A stretch of 62,352 nt of DNA from Lachnospiraceae bacterium (GTDB lineage Bacteria; Bacillota; Clostridia; Lachnospirales; Lachnospiraceae), in assembly GCA_017614155.1 (NCBI GenBank), contig JAGACK010000043.1, forward strand, positions 1-62,352. The letters run 5' to 3'. The notes under the pieces are model-generated. The model ran no database searches. It saw only the letters and a program-made list of their open reading frames with translations, and was not told the DNA's origin. Below, in pieces: positions 26,333 to 35,226 of this stretch; the stretch's first letter is position 1; the number at the start of each line of letters is the position of its first letter. The position numbers and the translations under genes are program-made.

Positions 26333-26752
26333 ATGAGACAAGAAGGATTACATACATTTTATAAGCGGGAAAAGAACCCTGTTATGACAAGGGGGGATCT
26401 AATATGGATCACCTTGATGAAACTGGGTCATATTTATGGTTGTCATCAGATCCCGGAAAGAAGTTTTACTGTCAGCAATCGGCAATTCCCGGTCTGTGCA
26501 AGGTGTACAGGCATATTGGTTGGACAGATTGCAGGCTTAATCATGTTTGTTATGCGCATCAATCTGCCGTGGTATTTAGTCGTGTTGTTCTTTTGTATTA
26601 TGTTGATAGACTGGTCGCTTCAGTTTTTTAAGGTTCTGATGTCAACGAATATAAGACGATTTATAAGTGGAACACTGTGTGGCATCGGTCTGATCAGCAC
26701 ATATGTATGGGTAGTTAAGTCGGTAATAACATTAATTGGGAAAATACTATGA
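26333..26752 (+). CDS. DUF2085-family membrane protein
   Basis: A 139-residue protein with the DUF2085 signature GCHQIPERSFTVSNRQFPVC followed by ARCTGILVG. The conserved His/Cys residues may bind metal or form disulfides. Three hydrophobic segments follow. Its function is unknown. The start is uncertain: ATG 26333 has a poor ribosome site, and GTG 26321 or ATG 26381 are alternatives. The stop overlaps the next start (ATGA), so it is coupled to the zinc-ribbon paralogue cluster. Confidence 0.75.
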   Translation: MRQEGLHTFYKREKNPVMTRGDLIWITLMKLGHIYGCHQIPERSFTVSNRQFPVCARCTGILVGQIAGLIMFVMRINLPWYLVVLFFCIMLIDWSLQFFKVLMSTNIRRFISGTLCGIGLISTYVWVVKSVITLIGKIL

Positions 26753-27675
26753 GCATAATTGAAACTATCTGTCCCAACTGTAATCAAGTTTTTAGATACC
26801 GCGACTTTGACGCGGTCATTTCCTGTACTCATTGCGGATATCAATATAACAATAGGAATTACAAAACAAAAAAGAATTATGAGGGGCTTGAACTTGCAAA
26901 GGCTCTTTCTAATCTGATTGAACCATTAAGGAAAAAACAGGAACTTGAGGAAAGAATTGAGAGATATGAAAAACAACTGGAGGTTGCAAAAAAGCACATA
27001 AAAACAGACAGGAGCTATGCAAAGCTTTCTTTGGATATTCAGGGATTGTTTATTGCAGGGTTCGTGATAATTATGCTGTTTTTTTATAATCCTATTGTTT
27101 TGTTTATTGAAGAACCAACACCTGAATCGTTATCTGAGATGATTGGTTTTATTATAGTATTGTTTTCACCTCTGGTTTTCTTTTTTTCATATAGACCGGC
27201 TCGAATTAAGCATGAGGAAATACTTGAATACTATCCGGAACTGTTAGAAAAAACCACAGAAGAATTGTCAGAGACAGAAAAAATATTATATTCCCTGGGG
27301 TATGAGAGCTTGCCGGAAGGATATAACGATGAAGACGCTATCATTTTTTTAATAGATGCATTATCTGATAGGAGAGCGAATACCCTATCGGATGCGCTTA
27401 AGCTCTGCAGTATCAGCAGGAATCTTAATCTGAATAAGAGTCTTTCTTCTGGACATAATAGTAAATCTCCAGGCTGCCCGAAATGTGGGAGTAGGAATAT
27501 CTCTATCATAAGCGAACAAACAACATCCGGTTCAGATTATAATGTGGGATCCGGCATATGTGGAACAATATGCCTTGGTCCGATCGGTGTATTGTGCGGA
27601 ATGTCCGGTGGTAAGAAGATCATAAATACACATTATTACATTTGCAACAATTGCAAGTACAAGTGGAGAGTATGA
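26749..27675 (+). CDS. Membrane protein with two zinc ribbons, the C-terminal one LITAF-like (paralogue 1)
   Basis: A 308-residue protein. The N-terminal zinc ribbon has CPNC (8-11) and CTHC (26-29). A coiled coil (~40-95) and two membrane helices (~98-118, ~134-152) follow. A cytoplasmic helical part (YSLGYESLPEGYNDEDAIIF) comes next. At the end is a second ribbon, CPKC ... CNNC, whose two halves are separated by a Gly/hydrophobic stretch containing GSGICGTICLGPIGVLCG. A ribbon with a hydrophobic insert recalls the LITAF/SIMPLE fold, which dips into one membrane leaflet. Two paralogues follow at 27720 and 30300. I do not recognise a function. The region is clearly more A/T-rich than the core genes around it, suggesting transfer. 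Confidence 0.7.
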   Translation: MSIIETICPNCNQVFRYRDFDAVISCTHCGYQYNNRNYKTKKNYEGLELAKALSNLIEPLRKKQELEERIERYEKQLEVAKKHIKTDRSYAKLSLDIQGLFIAGFVIIMLFFYNPIVLFIEEPTPESLSEMIGFIIVLFSPLVFFFSYRPARIKHEEILEYYPELLEKTTEELSETEKILYSLGYESLPEGYNDEDAIIFLIDALSDRRANTLSDALKLCSISRNLNLNKSLSSGHNSKSPGCPKCGSRNISIISEQTTSGSDYNVGSGICGTICLGPIGVLCGMSGGKKIINTHYYICNNCKYKWRV

Positions 27676-27719
27676 TTAACAAGAGTATCTGAATATACAT
27701 CACTGGAGGGAAATAAAAG

Positions 27720-28691
27720 ATGAGTATAATCGAGACAGCATGTCCAAACTGTAATAGGATTTTTCAATATGACGATTGTAACGATATAATATCCTGCAGT
27801 CATTGTGGCTATCAGTTTTGGAATAGAACAACATCTTCTGAAAAGTGCTACGAAGGACTTGAACTTGCTGAGGCTCTTTCCAAGTTGATAGAGCCGGTAA
27901 AGAAAAAGAAACAGCTGGAAAAAGATAGGAAAAAACTGGAAACAGAATTAATCAAGGCCAAAAAGGAGATTAAAACAGATCGAACACTTGTCACGGTAGC
28001 GTTGGTTGTATTTGCAGTATTTTTGGTTCTTGCAATTATAGGTGCTGTTATCGTAGTAGTGTTCAAGCCCTTCACACTGAACTCAGACACCATATATACG
28101 ATTATGGCACTGCTGATATTTACATTTACTCCCCTTGCCTTTTTCTTTTCCTTCAGACCTTCTCTTGTAAAGAATGAGAGGATATTAAGGAATAATCCTG
28201 TTTTTATCAAGACTACGGATGAGGATTTAAAAAATACAAATGACATATTATATTCATTGGGTTATGAAAGCATCCCTGAAGAGTATAAAAGCGAAGAAGC
28301 ATTATTGTACTTCTGTGATGTGTTATCAAACCGACAGGCCAATACACTTTCAGAAGCCATAAAGCTTTATAATATCAGCAAAAATCTCAAAAAACCTGTT
28401 ACCGGTAATATGAGAGAGCAGGTGTCTTATCCTTCAAGCCAGAGTTTGAACCCGGTCCAACATACCGGGAGCATACAAAAATCTCATAATTGCCCGAAAT
28501 GTGGAAACAGCAGTATCTCTATCATATGTGAACAAACAACATCTGGTTCAGGTTATAATGTGGGATCCGGCATATGTGGAACGATATGCCTTGGTCCGAT
28601 CGGTGTATTGTGCGGAATGTCCGGTGGGAAGAAGATCATAAATACACAGTACTATATCTGTAACAGCTGTAAATATAAGTGGAGAGTTTGA
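27720..28691 (+). CDS. Membrane protein with two zinc ribbons (paralogue 2)
   Basis: A 323-residue paralogue of the preceding protein with the same plan: CPNC/CSHC ribbon, coiled coil, two membrane helices, the conserved YSLGYESIPEEY segment and the C-terminal CPKC ... CNSC ribbon around GSGICGTICLGPIGVLCGM. The DNA of the last ~150 bases is nearly identical to paralogue 1, pointing to recent duplication or gene conversion, whereas the membrane part has diverged. A linker of ~20 residues before the last ribbon is unique to this copy. Good ribosome site (GGAGGG). Confidence 0.72.
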   Translation: MSIIETACPNCNRIFQYDDCNDIISCSHCGYQFWNRTTSSEKCYEGLELAEALSKLIEPVKKKKQLEKDRKKLETELIKAKKEIKTDRTLVTVALVVFAVFLVLAIIGAVIVVVFKPFTLNSDTIYTIMALLIFTFTPLAFFFSFRPSLVKNERILRNNPVFIKTTDEDLKNTNDILYSLGYESIPEEYKSEEALLYFCDVLSNRQANTLSEAIKLYNISKNLKKPVTGNMREQVSYPSSQSLNPVQHTGSIQKSHNCPKCGNSSISIICEQTTSGSGYNVGSGICGTICLGPIGVLCGMSGGKKIINTQYYICNSCKYKWRV

Positions 28692-28748
28692 ATACTGTAA
28701 TAAAGGCATAATAATTGACATGATATACCACAGGAGGATGTAATTACG

Positions 28749-30278
28749 ATGGCTCTAATCAGCTGCCCGTATTGTGGAAATGGTGTATGGGACAAGGCTC
28801 CCTCTTGCCCTAAATGCAATGCAGATTTATCAAAACTTATCACCTGTCCTAACTGCGGAGCAAAAACATTTCCCAAAACAAAAATCTGTCCGGAATGCGG
28901 GTTTAAAATAGTCGAACTGGGTTATAAGGAAGATAATACCGAGAACTTCTCTTTTGAATCAAAACCGGAATCAACTATTCCTAACTTTCAGGCTGTAAGG
29001 AGTCCTGATAGTAGTCCACATGCGCAAAAACAAACGAGTATACCAAATTTTCAAGCTGTAAGACCTAAGGGGGAGGCTTCGATCGATCCGGAGGTGTCAG
29101 GTTATGCTTTGTTATCAAAAAACGCAGAGCAGGAAGATAACACTTTTGACCTTAAAAAGGATAGGAATGCTGATTATCATGTTGAAAGGAATTTTGATAA
29201 CGTTTCTTTTGATCTCACGGAAAACAACAACCAGCATATCCCAAACGACTCATGTATTGAAGCTGATTCAATCGAACCCACAAGGGACAAGGATTCGTCA
29301 TATCAGGTAGAAAAGCAATTGGATAGGGGTTCTTATGAGAAGAAAGAGAACGAGATTCCTCGTGTGAAGGTCAAAAGAAATAATAGTGTTCTTACAGGTA
29401 TCATCATCATTCTTATTTTTTTGATTGTAGGTGTTGTAATAGCATTTTATATAACAGAAAAATATTCTGCTGAAGATAACAGCCATAAAAATGCGTCTGC
29501 AACAAACAAAGCTAATTCCACAAAAAATGAGGCGGTCGATAATAATGTGAGCACAGTCCCGGCGAAGACAACAACCACAAATAATCATACTATAACAAAT
29601 TATGATATGCCGGAATTGTTTCGTGATCCGTCAAGATTCATCGGTTATAGTATCACTACATATGGCTTTATTCTGAATGTGGATACCAATCTTGAAACTG
29701 GAAAATCTTATTTAATAGTTCAGAAAGATCCGTTTCATGAGGATTATTTTTCAGTAGAGTATGATCAATCCGGTGCTCAGCCGCTTGTGAATTACACTTT
29801 GTATGTCTTTGATGGAAAAATCGCTAATGCACAGTATCTAACAATCGACGGAAAAGAAATAATTGCTCCGCTTATTAAGCCTTCCAGAATAGAATGTCAA
29901 AATGCTATGGAGGGAAGAAGAGGGGGGACAGGAAAGTATTACGATGATACTCTGGGACTTTCATTTGCAGTAAATCAGCTTGATTTTGGAGAGTATAACA
30001 TGTATGCCTTTGTAGAAATAGAAAATACATCAGATAAAACATATGTGCTGGCTGATTTTATGGAGGGATTGTCTATCGATACATATCATAACCTTTATTC
30101 ACTTTCTCCATCATCAAGATTGCCACATAAGATAGAGCCCGATACAGATTATTGCGGATTATATGTGTTCAGTTCTATAAATGATTCTATTCAAGACAGG
30201 GATATTGAATTATCTATTGAAGGGATAAAAGATGAAGCAGGATTTGTCCATGCTTTTGTGATTACTACTGAGCCATAA
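28749..30278 (+). CDS. Zinc-ribbon, single-pass membrane protein with extracytoplasmic OB-like and Ig-like parts
   Basis: A 509-residue protein. The first 50 residues hold two zinc ribbons (CPYC, CPKC, CPNC, CPEC). A disordered cytoplasmic stretch follows with two copies of IPNFQAVR. One membrane helix (VLTGIIIILIFLIVGVVIAF, about 215-235) and an extracytoplasmic Asn/Thr-rich linker come next. The outer part begins LFRDPSRFIGYSITTYGFI, resembling OB-fold tRNA_anti-like domains, and ends in a beta-rich segment. This inside-ribbon, outside-sensor layout is common in Clostridial zinc_ribbon proteins of unknown role. It sits inside the paralogue cluster and shares its A/T-rich composition. Confidence 0.68.
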   Translation: MALISCPYCGNGVWDKAPSCPKCNADLSKLITCPNCGAKTFPKTKICPECGFKIVELGYKEDNTENFSFESKPESTIPNFQAVRSPDSSPHAQKQTSIPNFQAVRPKGEASIDPEVSGYALLSKNAEQEDNTFDLKKDRNADYHVERNFDNVSFDLTENNNQHIPNDSCIEADSIEPTRDKDSSYQVEKQLDRGSYEKKENEIPRVKVKRNNSVLTGIIIILIFLIVGVVIAFYITEKYSAEDNSHKNASATNKANSTKNEAVDNNVSTVPAKTTTTNNHTITNYDMPELFRDPSRFIGYSITTYGFILNVDTNLETGKSYLIVQKDPFHEDYFSVEYDQSGAQPLVNYTLYVFDGKIANAQYLTIDGKEIIAPLIKPSRIECQNAMEGRRGGTGKYYDDTLGLSFAVNQLDFGEYNMYAFVEIENTSDKTYVLADFMEGLSIDTYHNLYSLSPSSRLPHKIEPDTDYCGLYVFSSINDSIQDRDIELSIEGIKDEAGFVHAFVITTEP

Positions 30279-30299
30279 CAGAGAATAGGAAAGACTGGT

Positions 30300-31238
30300 A
30301 TGAATTTGATAGAGATTGTTTGTCCGAATTGTAATCGGACATTGCAAGTCAATGATACTTTGAAAATAATATCCTGCAATTACTGCGGATTTCAGTTCCA
30401 AAATGAACAGGATCATAATAAAGACCATAACGAAAAGATTTATGAGGGGCTTGAATTGGCGGAAGCTCTTTCTAAACTAACAGATCCATTAATAAAGAGA
30501 AGCCAGCTTGAAAATGAAAACTATGAATTAAACCAACAACTGGAAAAATCTCAAACTGACATTGGAGCAGATCGTATACTATGCGCCATTCCTTTAAGTA
30601 TTGCGGGATTTTTATTAATAGGGCTGCTTTTTCACATTGTTACTGAAGGGTTTTATTATGATGATCCGGAAAGCTGGGGAAGTGTATTAGCCATATTCTT
30701 AGCAAATGTACCCCTAGCTCTTTTGTTTTATAGATTTCGAATTACTTATTTGGAAGACAAAAGAAAAATAGAGCATAATCCGGCCCAGATTGAAAATAAT
30801 AAAAATGAAATACTGAGAATAAATAGAATGCTTCATTCTTTGGGATATGAAAGTATACCAAATGGTTATAATGATGTGGATGCTATACAGTTTTTTTGTA
30901 ATGCCTTGTTTTGTAAACAGGTAGATAACCTTCCGGAGGCTATAAAGCTTTATGATTTCAGCAGAAATATGAATAATAATATCATGTCAAATAATCCCGG
31001 ATTCGAAAACACGAATCAAAAACAGGATTCTTCAGGTTGCCCTAAATGCGGTTGCACCAATGTATCTATTATAAACGAGTATACGACAGAGGGATCGGAT
31101 TACAGCGTTGGTTCGGGTATTTGCGGAACTATATGTTTTGGACCGATAGGGGTGTTATGTGGATTGACAGGAGGCAGAAAACAGATTAATACTCATTACT
31201 ATATCTGCAATGATTGCGGTTATAAATGGAGAGTATGA
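30300..31238 (+). CDS. Membrane protein with two zinc ribbons (paralogue 3)
   Basis: A 312-residue third paralogue: N-terminal ribbon CPNC/CNYC, coiled coil, two membrane helices (near LSIAGFLLIGLLFHIV and VLAIFLANVPLALLFY), the HSLGYESIPNGYND segment and the terminal CPKC ... CNDC ribbon with GSGICGTICFGPIGVLCGL. It is more diverged from copies 1 and 2 than they are from each other, so the first triplication event is older. It lies 21 bases after the larger zinc-ribbon gene, so the cluster is likely a single operon. Confidence 0.72.
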   Translation: MNLIEIVCPNCNRTLQVNDTLKIISCNYCGFQFQNEQDHNKDHNEKIYEGLELAEALSKLTDPLIKRSQLENENYELNQQLEKSQTDIGADRILCAIPLSIAGFLLIGLLFHIVTEGFYYDDPESWGSVLAIFLANVPLALLFYRFRITYLEDKRKIEHNPAQIENNKNEILRINRMLHSLGYESIPNGYNDVDAIQFFCNALFCKQVDNLPEAIKLYDFSRNMNNNIMSNNPGFENTNQKQDSSGCPKCGCTNVSIINEYTTEGSDYSVGSGICGTICFGPIGVLCGLTGGRKQINTHYYICNDCGYKWRV

Positions 31239-31322
31239 TGGATTTCCGCCGTTGATTCATTCTTGTTTTTCTAATCTGAATATACCATAATAAAACCCAA
31301 ACCGGCTTGAAAGGAGAAGGCT

Positions 31323-31811
31323 ATGAAACAATTCAAATCTGTTATTATCAAAATGATGATCGTCATACTGGCGGTTGGGGGACTGGCAGCGGCAAAGGCT
31401 GATACCACGGTTACGGCTGCATCGCTGACTACAAAAGGAACTGTATGGGTCAACGGCAGCAATGTTAATGTCAGGGAAAAGCCGGATACGAAAAGCAAGA
31501 GCCTTGGCAAAGTGAATACCGGCACGGAACTTGGCCTCTATGAAAAACGAAGTGACGGCTGGAGCTGTGTTGATTATAAAGGCTCTACTGCATATATCAA
31601 GACTCAGTTTCTGAGTGATAAAAAGGTGGCTGCTGCGGCACCGGCTCAGCCCGCATGTACATATATTCTCAACAAAAACACAAAGAAATTTCACTATTCC
31701 GGGTGCAGCAGTGTCAGTGAAATGAGCGAGAAGAACAAAGTAGCATTTAACGGTACCAGGGATGAGGCGATAGCACAGGGATATGTTCCGTGCAAAAGGT
31801 GTAATCCGTAA
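31323..31811 (+). CDS. Secreted protein with bacterial SH3 domain and C-terminal Cys motif
   Basis: A 162-residue protein. Residues 1-33 form a signal peptide. An SH3b domain spans ~40-100 (VWVNGSNVNVREKPDTKSKS). The last ~50 residues (YILNKNTKKFHYSGCSSV ... GYVPCKRCNP) match the short Ada-like Cys motif often placed at the end of secreted Clostridial proteins and nucleases. SH3b domains usually bind the cell wall. Good AAGGAGAAGG ribosome site. It marks the return to normal base composition after the island. Confidence 0.8.
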   Translation: MKQFKSVIIKMMIVILAVGGLAAAKADTTVTAASLTTKGTVWVNGSNVNVREKPDTKSKSLGKVNTGTELGLYEKRSDGWSCVDYKGSTAYIKTQFLSDKKVAAAAPAQPACTYILNKNTKKFHYSGCSSVSEMSEKNKVAFNGTRDEAIAQGYVPCKRCNP

Positions 31812-31812
31812 A

Positions 31813-31842
31813 AGAAGACAATAGAACCGTCCCCATGTCTCC
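31813..31842. repeat. REP-like palindrome, variant
   Basis: AGAAGACAATAGAACCGTCC then CCATGTCTCC. It lies just after the preceding stop. Confidence 0.7.
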
Positions 31843-31872
31843 ACAAACAGAAAAAGTACAGGAAAAAATGTT

Positions 31873-32562
31873 ATGAAAAAATCTGATCTGATGACAGTTT
31901 ATGACAGGCTTGCAGCCTGTGCCGATGAAAAATACAGAGAGTTTCAGAGTAAGCTCGTTCCAAATATTGCGAAGGAGATGATACTGGGTGTACGGACTCC
32001 CGACATGCGAAAGATCGCAAAGGAGATCAGGGGGACAAAGGAGGCGGAGGATTTCCTGGCTGTATTACCGCACAGGTACTACGAGGAAAACCTGGTGCAT
32101 TTTTTCCTGATCGCGATGATAAAAGATTTTGTCGAATGCGTGAAGGCGGTGGAAATCTTCCTGCCTTTTGTGGACTGCTGGCCGGTCTGCGATCAGGCAA
32201 GCCCGAAGACTTTCACGAAAAATCACGATAAGCTTCTTCCTTATATAAAAAAATGGATCGGCTCAGAACATGTATATACCGTCAGATTTGGAATAAGGAT
32301 GCTGATGAACGAATTCCTCGGCGAGGATTTTAAGCCGGAGTACCTTAAGTGGGTTTCAGACGTAAAGGGTGAAGACTATTATATTAAAATGATGGTCGCA
32401 TGGTATTTTGCAACCGCGCTGGCCAAGAGATATGAGGAGAGCGTCGTGTATATCGAGGAGCGCAGGCTTGATCCATGGACGCACAAAAAAGCCATACAAA
32501 AGGCGGTCGAGAGCTTCCGTGTGTCTGAAGAGCACAAGGATTATCTGAAGACGCTTCGGTGA
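31873..32562 (+). CDS. DNA alkylation repair protein, AlkD-like
   Basis: A 229-residue all-helical HEAT-like protein. The opening region KYREFQSKLVPNIAKEMILG followed by VRTPDMRKIAKEI, the VDCWPVCDQASPKTF block and the VRFGIRMLMNEFL block are typical of COG4912/AlkD. AlkD removes bulky alkylated bases without flipping them. The aromatic and Asp residues near the DNA-facing concave side (WPVCD) are present. It has REP-like repeats on both sides and stands alone. Confidence 0.9.
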   Translation: MKKSDLMTVYDRLAACADEKYREFQSKLVPNIAKEMILGVRTPDMRKIAKEIRGTKEAEDFLAVLPHRYYEENLVHFFLIAMIKDFVECVKAVEIFLPFVDCWPVCDQASPKTFTKNHDKLLPYIKKWIGSEHVYTVRFGIRMLMNEFLGEDFKPEYLKWVSDVKGEDYYIKMMVAWYFATALAKRYEESVVYIEERRLDPWTHKKAIQKAVESFRVSEEHKDYLKTLR

Positions 32563-32564
32563 AA

Positions 32565-32594
32565 AGGAGACAGGGGGACGGTCCTATTGTCTCC
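32565..32594. repeat. REP-like palindrome
   Basis: GGAGACAGGGGGACGGTCCT followed by ATTGTCTCC, starting 2 bases after the alkD-like stop. Confidence 0.85.
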
Positions 32595-32634
32595 TTCTTT
32601 TAATCACCTGAGCCAGTGATTCGTTTGGATCGGA

Positions 32635-32674
32635 AGGAGACAAAAGGACCGTCCCCCTGTCTCCCCCTGTCTCC
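32635..32674. repeat. REP-like palindrome
   Basis: GGAGACAAAAGGACCGTCCC followed by CCTGTCTCC twice. With the copy at 32565 it forms a convergent pair between the alkD-like gene and ktrA. Confidence 0.85.
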
Positions 32675-32675
32675 T

Positions 32676-33329
32676 TTATCTCCACTTATCCATATCTTCT
32701 TTTTTAACAACGAGCATCAGCAGGTCTTCTTCTTTGAGTTTCCGGGCAGGATCGATGTGATCCCATTTTCCGTGCGCTTTTTTGATGGCGACCACATTTA
32801 CATTGTGCATCTTTCGAAGATTCAGTTCCACGAGATCATGATCGAGCCAGGACTTCTCAGGCTGATACTCAACAAAACAGAGCTTGCCGTCTATCTCGAA
32901 GAAATCACGGATATGTTCGGATGCGAGGATCCTCGCGTTGCGGATCCCGACCTCTTTTTCGGGATTTATGATCTTGTCTGCGCCGATCCTGCCAAGGATC
33001 TTTTCCATCCTGGGAGACGACGCTTTCGCGATCACTGTTTTGACACCCTTTTCTTTGGCGATCGACACGGACAGAATGCTGGCAGCATTGTTGCCGCCCA
33101 TGCAGACATAAACAACATCCATATTCTGAAGCCCCAAAGCTTCGATCTCATCTTCAACACTCAGATCCGCGCAGACAGCGGATGTTACTTTGCCGGAGAT
33201 ATCCCGGATCAGTTTTTCGTTTATATCCGCGACGAGCACATCCTCTCCCATATCGTAAAGAGTCTCCGCAAGGCTCTGTCCGTATTTTCCGAGTCCCAGT
33301 ACAGCTATCGATTTTTTCTCTTTTTTCAT
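32676..33329 (-). CDS. ktrA: KtrA/TrkA-type potassium channel regulatory subunit
   Basis: A 217-residue cytoplasmic RCK protein. The N-terminal Rossmann domain has GLGKYGQSLAETLYDMGEDV and the acidic end VADIN, binding NAD(H) or ATP/ADP. The C-terminal RCK_C domain occupies ~140-217. It gates the KtrB membrane channel and couples K+ uptake to nucleotide state and c-di-AMP in Firmicutes. It follows ktrB by 25 bases on the same strand. AAGGGGT serves as ribosome site. Confidence 0.93.
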   Translation of the reverse strand: MKKEKKSIAVLGLGKYGQSLAETLYDMGEDVLVADINEKLIRDISGKVTSAVCADLSVEDEIEALGLQNMDVVYVCMGGNNAASILSVSIAKEKGVKTVIAKASSPRMEKILGRIGADKIINPEKEVGIRNARILASEHIRDFFEIDGKLCFVEYQPEKSWLDHDLVELNLRKMHNVNVVAIKKAHGKWDHIDPARKLKEEDLLMLVVKKEDMDKWR

Positions 33330-33354
33330 TTTTTTACCCCTTTATCCAACATAT

Positions 33355-34746
33355 TTATCCAACATAGAAATTGCCTTCTGAATATCTGATACTGTCCGAT
33401 CTCCGGCTGTTTTTTGTAAACAGCGCTACCAGGGAGATCGGGCCGATCCTTCCAAGGTACATGGCAGTTATTATCGTAAGCCTCCCGGGGATGCTAAGAG
33501 ATGAGGTGAGTCCTCTTGAAAGTCCCACGGTACCGCAGGCGCTGACCACTTCAAACAGAGCATCCTCCAGATGAACGGGATTCACAGCTGACAGAACCCC
33601 GGTCAGGAACAGAACCGCAAGTCCGCTTATAAACGCTATGGCTGAAGCCTTTCTCATGGAGCCTTCCGAGATGCTCCGGCCAAAGAACACCCTCTCATCC
33701 TGATTTCTCAGATATGATCTTACATTCAGTATCAAAAGAAAAAATGTTGTTGTCTTGATGCCCCCCGCTGTTCCGATCGGAGATCCGCCGATAAACATCA
33801 GGATATAGGCGGCTACGCAGGAGCCCAGCGTCAGGTTTTCCTGCGGGAAAGTCGAAAACCCGGCTGTTCGCAGAGTCACCGATTCAAAAAAACTGTTGGC
33901 GATCTTTTCTCCAAAGCCAAGACCTCCTATGGTACCGGGATTGTCATATTCCAATAATAAAAAAATCAGCGTACCGCCCAGGAGCAGCATCAGCGTAAAG
34001 CCCAGCGCCAGCTTTGAATGCTCCGAAAGCCTTTTTGCGACCGTTGCCGGAGAAAACCGTTTTTTCAGCCCTTCTTTTGCCCGTTCGGCAACATCAAACC
34101 AGACAACAAAACCGATACCGCCAAGTATTATCAGGATGCTTGTGACCGAAAGGACCAGGGGATCACCCTGATAGTTTTCAAGACTGTTGCTGCCGAGCAC
34201 ATCCATGCCCGCGTTGCAGAAAGCGGAAACGGAATTGAACACTGCGCTCCACAGCCCCTTTGCCATGCCATATCTGGGAATAAAAACAAAAGAATAAAGC
34301 ACGGCTCCGACGGCTTCGACAGCAAATGTCCCTTTGATCACCTTTACCAGAAATCCGAGAAGCTTATTGCTTGTATTCAGGTTGAACGCATCCCGAAGCA
34401 GGATCCTGTCCGTGAGCGAAAACTTCCTGCGCGTCAGGAGCATTATGGTCGAAGCTATGGCGATCATGCCGAGCCCTCCGATCTGGATGAGGAGCGCTAT
34501 CACCACCTGTCCGAACAAACTCCAGTATGAATATGTATCAACCACGACCAGCCCGGTAACGCATATGGAAGTAGTTGCGGTAAACAAAGCCGTCACCGGA
34601 TCCGTGCTTCTTCCCGCAGATGATGAAACGGGAAGCATGAGCAGGAGCGTTCCTGCAAGGATGGCGATCAGAAAGCTGGCCGGTATGACCTGCACTGGCG
34701 ACAGCCTTATGTCTTTTGTATTTTTTTCTTTAGATATCAGACTCAT
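33355..34746 (-). CDS. ktrB: KtrB-type potassium transporter membrane subunit
   Basis: A 463-residue protein with eight or more membrane helices arranged as four MPM repeats. The selectivity-filter region TATTSICVTGL is visible, with later filter-like glycines in SAFCNAGMD, TLRTAGFST and VSACGTVGLS. The combination with ktrA downstream makes the pair a complete Na+-dependent K+ uptake system. The start at ATG 34746 has a weak ribosome site. The gene is divergent from the peptide cluster beginning at 34855. Confidence 0.93.
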   Translation of the reverse strand: MSLISKEKNTKDIRLSPVQVIPASFLIAILAGTLLLMLPVSSSAGRSTDPVTALFTATTSICVTGLVVVDTYSYWSLFGQVVIALLIQIGGLGMIAIASTIMLLTRRKFSLTDRILLRDAFNLNTSNKLLGFLVKVIKGTFAVEAVGAVLYSFVFIPRYGMAKGLWSAVFNSVSAFCNAGMDVLGSNSLENYQGDPLVLSVTSILIILGGIGFVVWFDVAERAKEGLKKRFSPATVAKRLSEHSKLALGFTLMLLLGGTLIFLLLEYDNPGTIGGLGFGEKIANSFFESVTLRTAGFSTFPQENLTLGSCVAAYILMFIGGSPIGTAGGIKTTTFFLLILNVRSYLRNQDERVFFGRSISEGSMRKASAIAFISGLAVLFLTGVLSAVNPVHLEDALFEVVSACGTVGLSRGLTSSLSIPGRLTIITAMYLGRIGPISLVALFTKNSRRSDSIRYSEGNFYVG

Positions 34747-34811
34747 ATTGTATTTTTTCCGAAAACGGATCTACATATCAATAACCGATTATAGCACATA
34801 TCAGGGCGGCA

Positions 34812-34844
34812 GGAAGACAAAAGAACCGGTCTCCTTGTCTTTCC
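34812..34844. repeat. REP-like palindrome, divergent copy
   Basis: GGAAGACAAAAGAACCGGTC followed by TCCTTGTCTTTCC. It lies between divergent ktrB and the peptide cluster, the only copy that I see at gene starts. Confidence 0.65.
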
Positions 34845-34854
34845 CTTTCGGATA

Positions 34855-34883
34855 ATGACACTCACTATCAGATGTGCTATAGT
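34855..34883 (+). promoter_or_regulatory. Promoter of the peptide cluster
   Basis: ATGACA (34855-34860), 17 bases, TATAGT (34878-34883), 41 bases before the first precursor gene. Confidence 0.65.
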
Positions 34884-34924
34884 TTTAAATGGCGGTTTGC
34901 ACCAGGAAAGGAAGGTGGGAAAAT

Positions 34925-35164
34925 ATGAAGACGATCGAGGAACTTTACAATGAGATCAATGGATCTGACGAATTAAAGAAGGCTGTATCACAGCTCAGCG
35001 GTGAGACCGAATTGGCTGATTTCCTCAAACAGCATGGCTGTGAAGCAACAGTGAAAGAGGTTGCGGAATTCATGAAATCGAATTTCGAGGGAGAGGTCGG
35101 GGATGATGTTGCGGCCTCAGCTGCAGGGGGATGGCCGGACTGGGCTAATCCGTGTATGTGGTAA
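34925..35164 (+). CDS. Nif11-like precursor peptide 1 with Trp-rich 10-residue core
   Basis: A 79-residue precursor. Residues 1-66 form a Nif11/NHLP-type leader (MKTIEELYNEINGSDELKKA ... FLKQHGCEATVKEVAEFM) and end in SAAGG. The predicted core is WPDWANPCMW. I chose ATG 34925 because AGGAAGGTGGG lies just upstream and the leader then aligns with peptide 2; ATG 34889 would add 12 unrelated residues. The C39-domain exporter at 35820 should cut after Gly-Gly. The core shares W-x-N-P-C-x-W with the peptide at 42173, which sits beside the radical SAM gene. Precursor status is well supported; the modification is inferred. Confidence 0.85.
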   Translation: MKTIEELYNEINGSDELKKAVSQLSGETELADFLKQHGCEATVKEVAEFMKSNFEGEVGDDVAASAAGGWPDWANPCMW

Positions 35165-35226
35165 AAAATGAACATATCCTGCTGGTTTAGAGAGCGCTGA
35201 AACGGGATTGCAGAGGAGCAGACATT

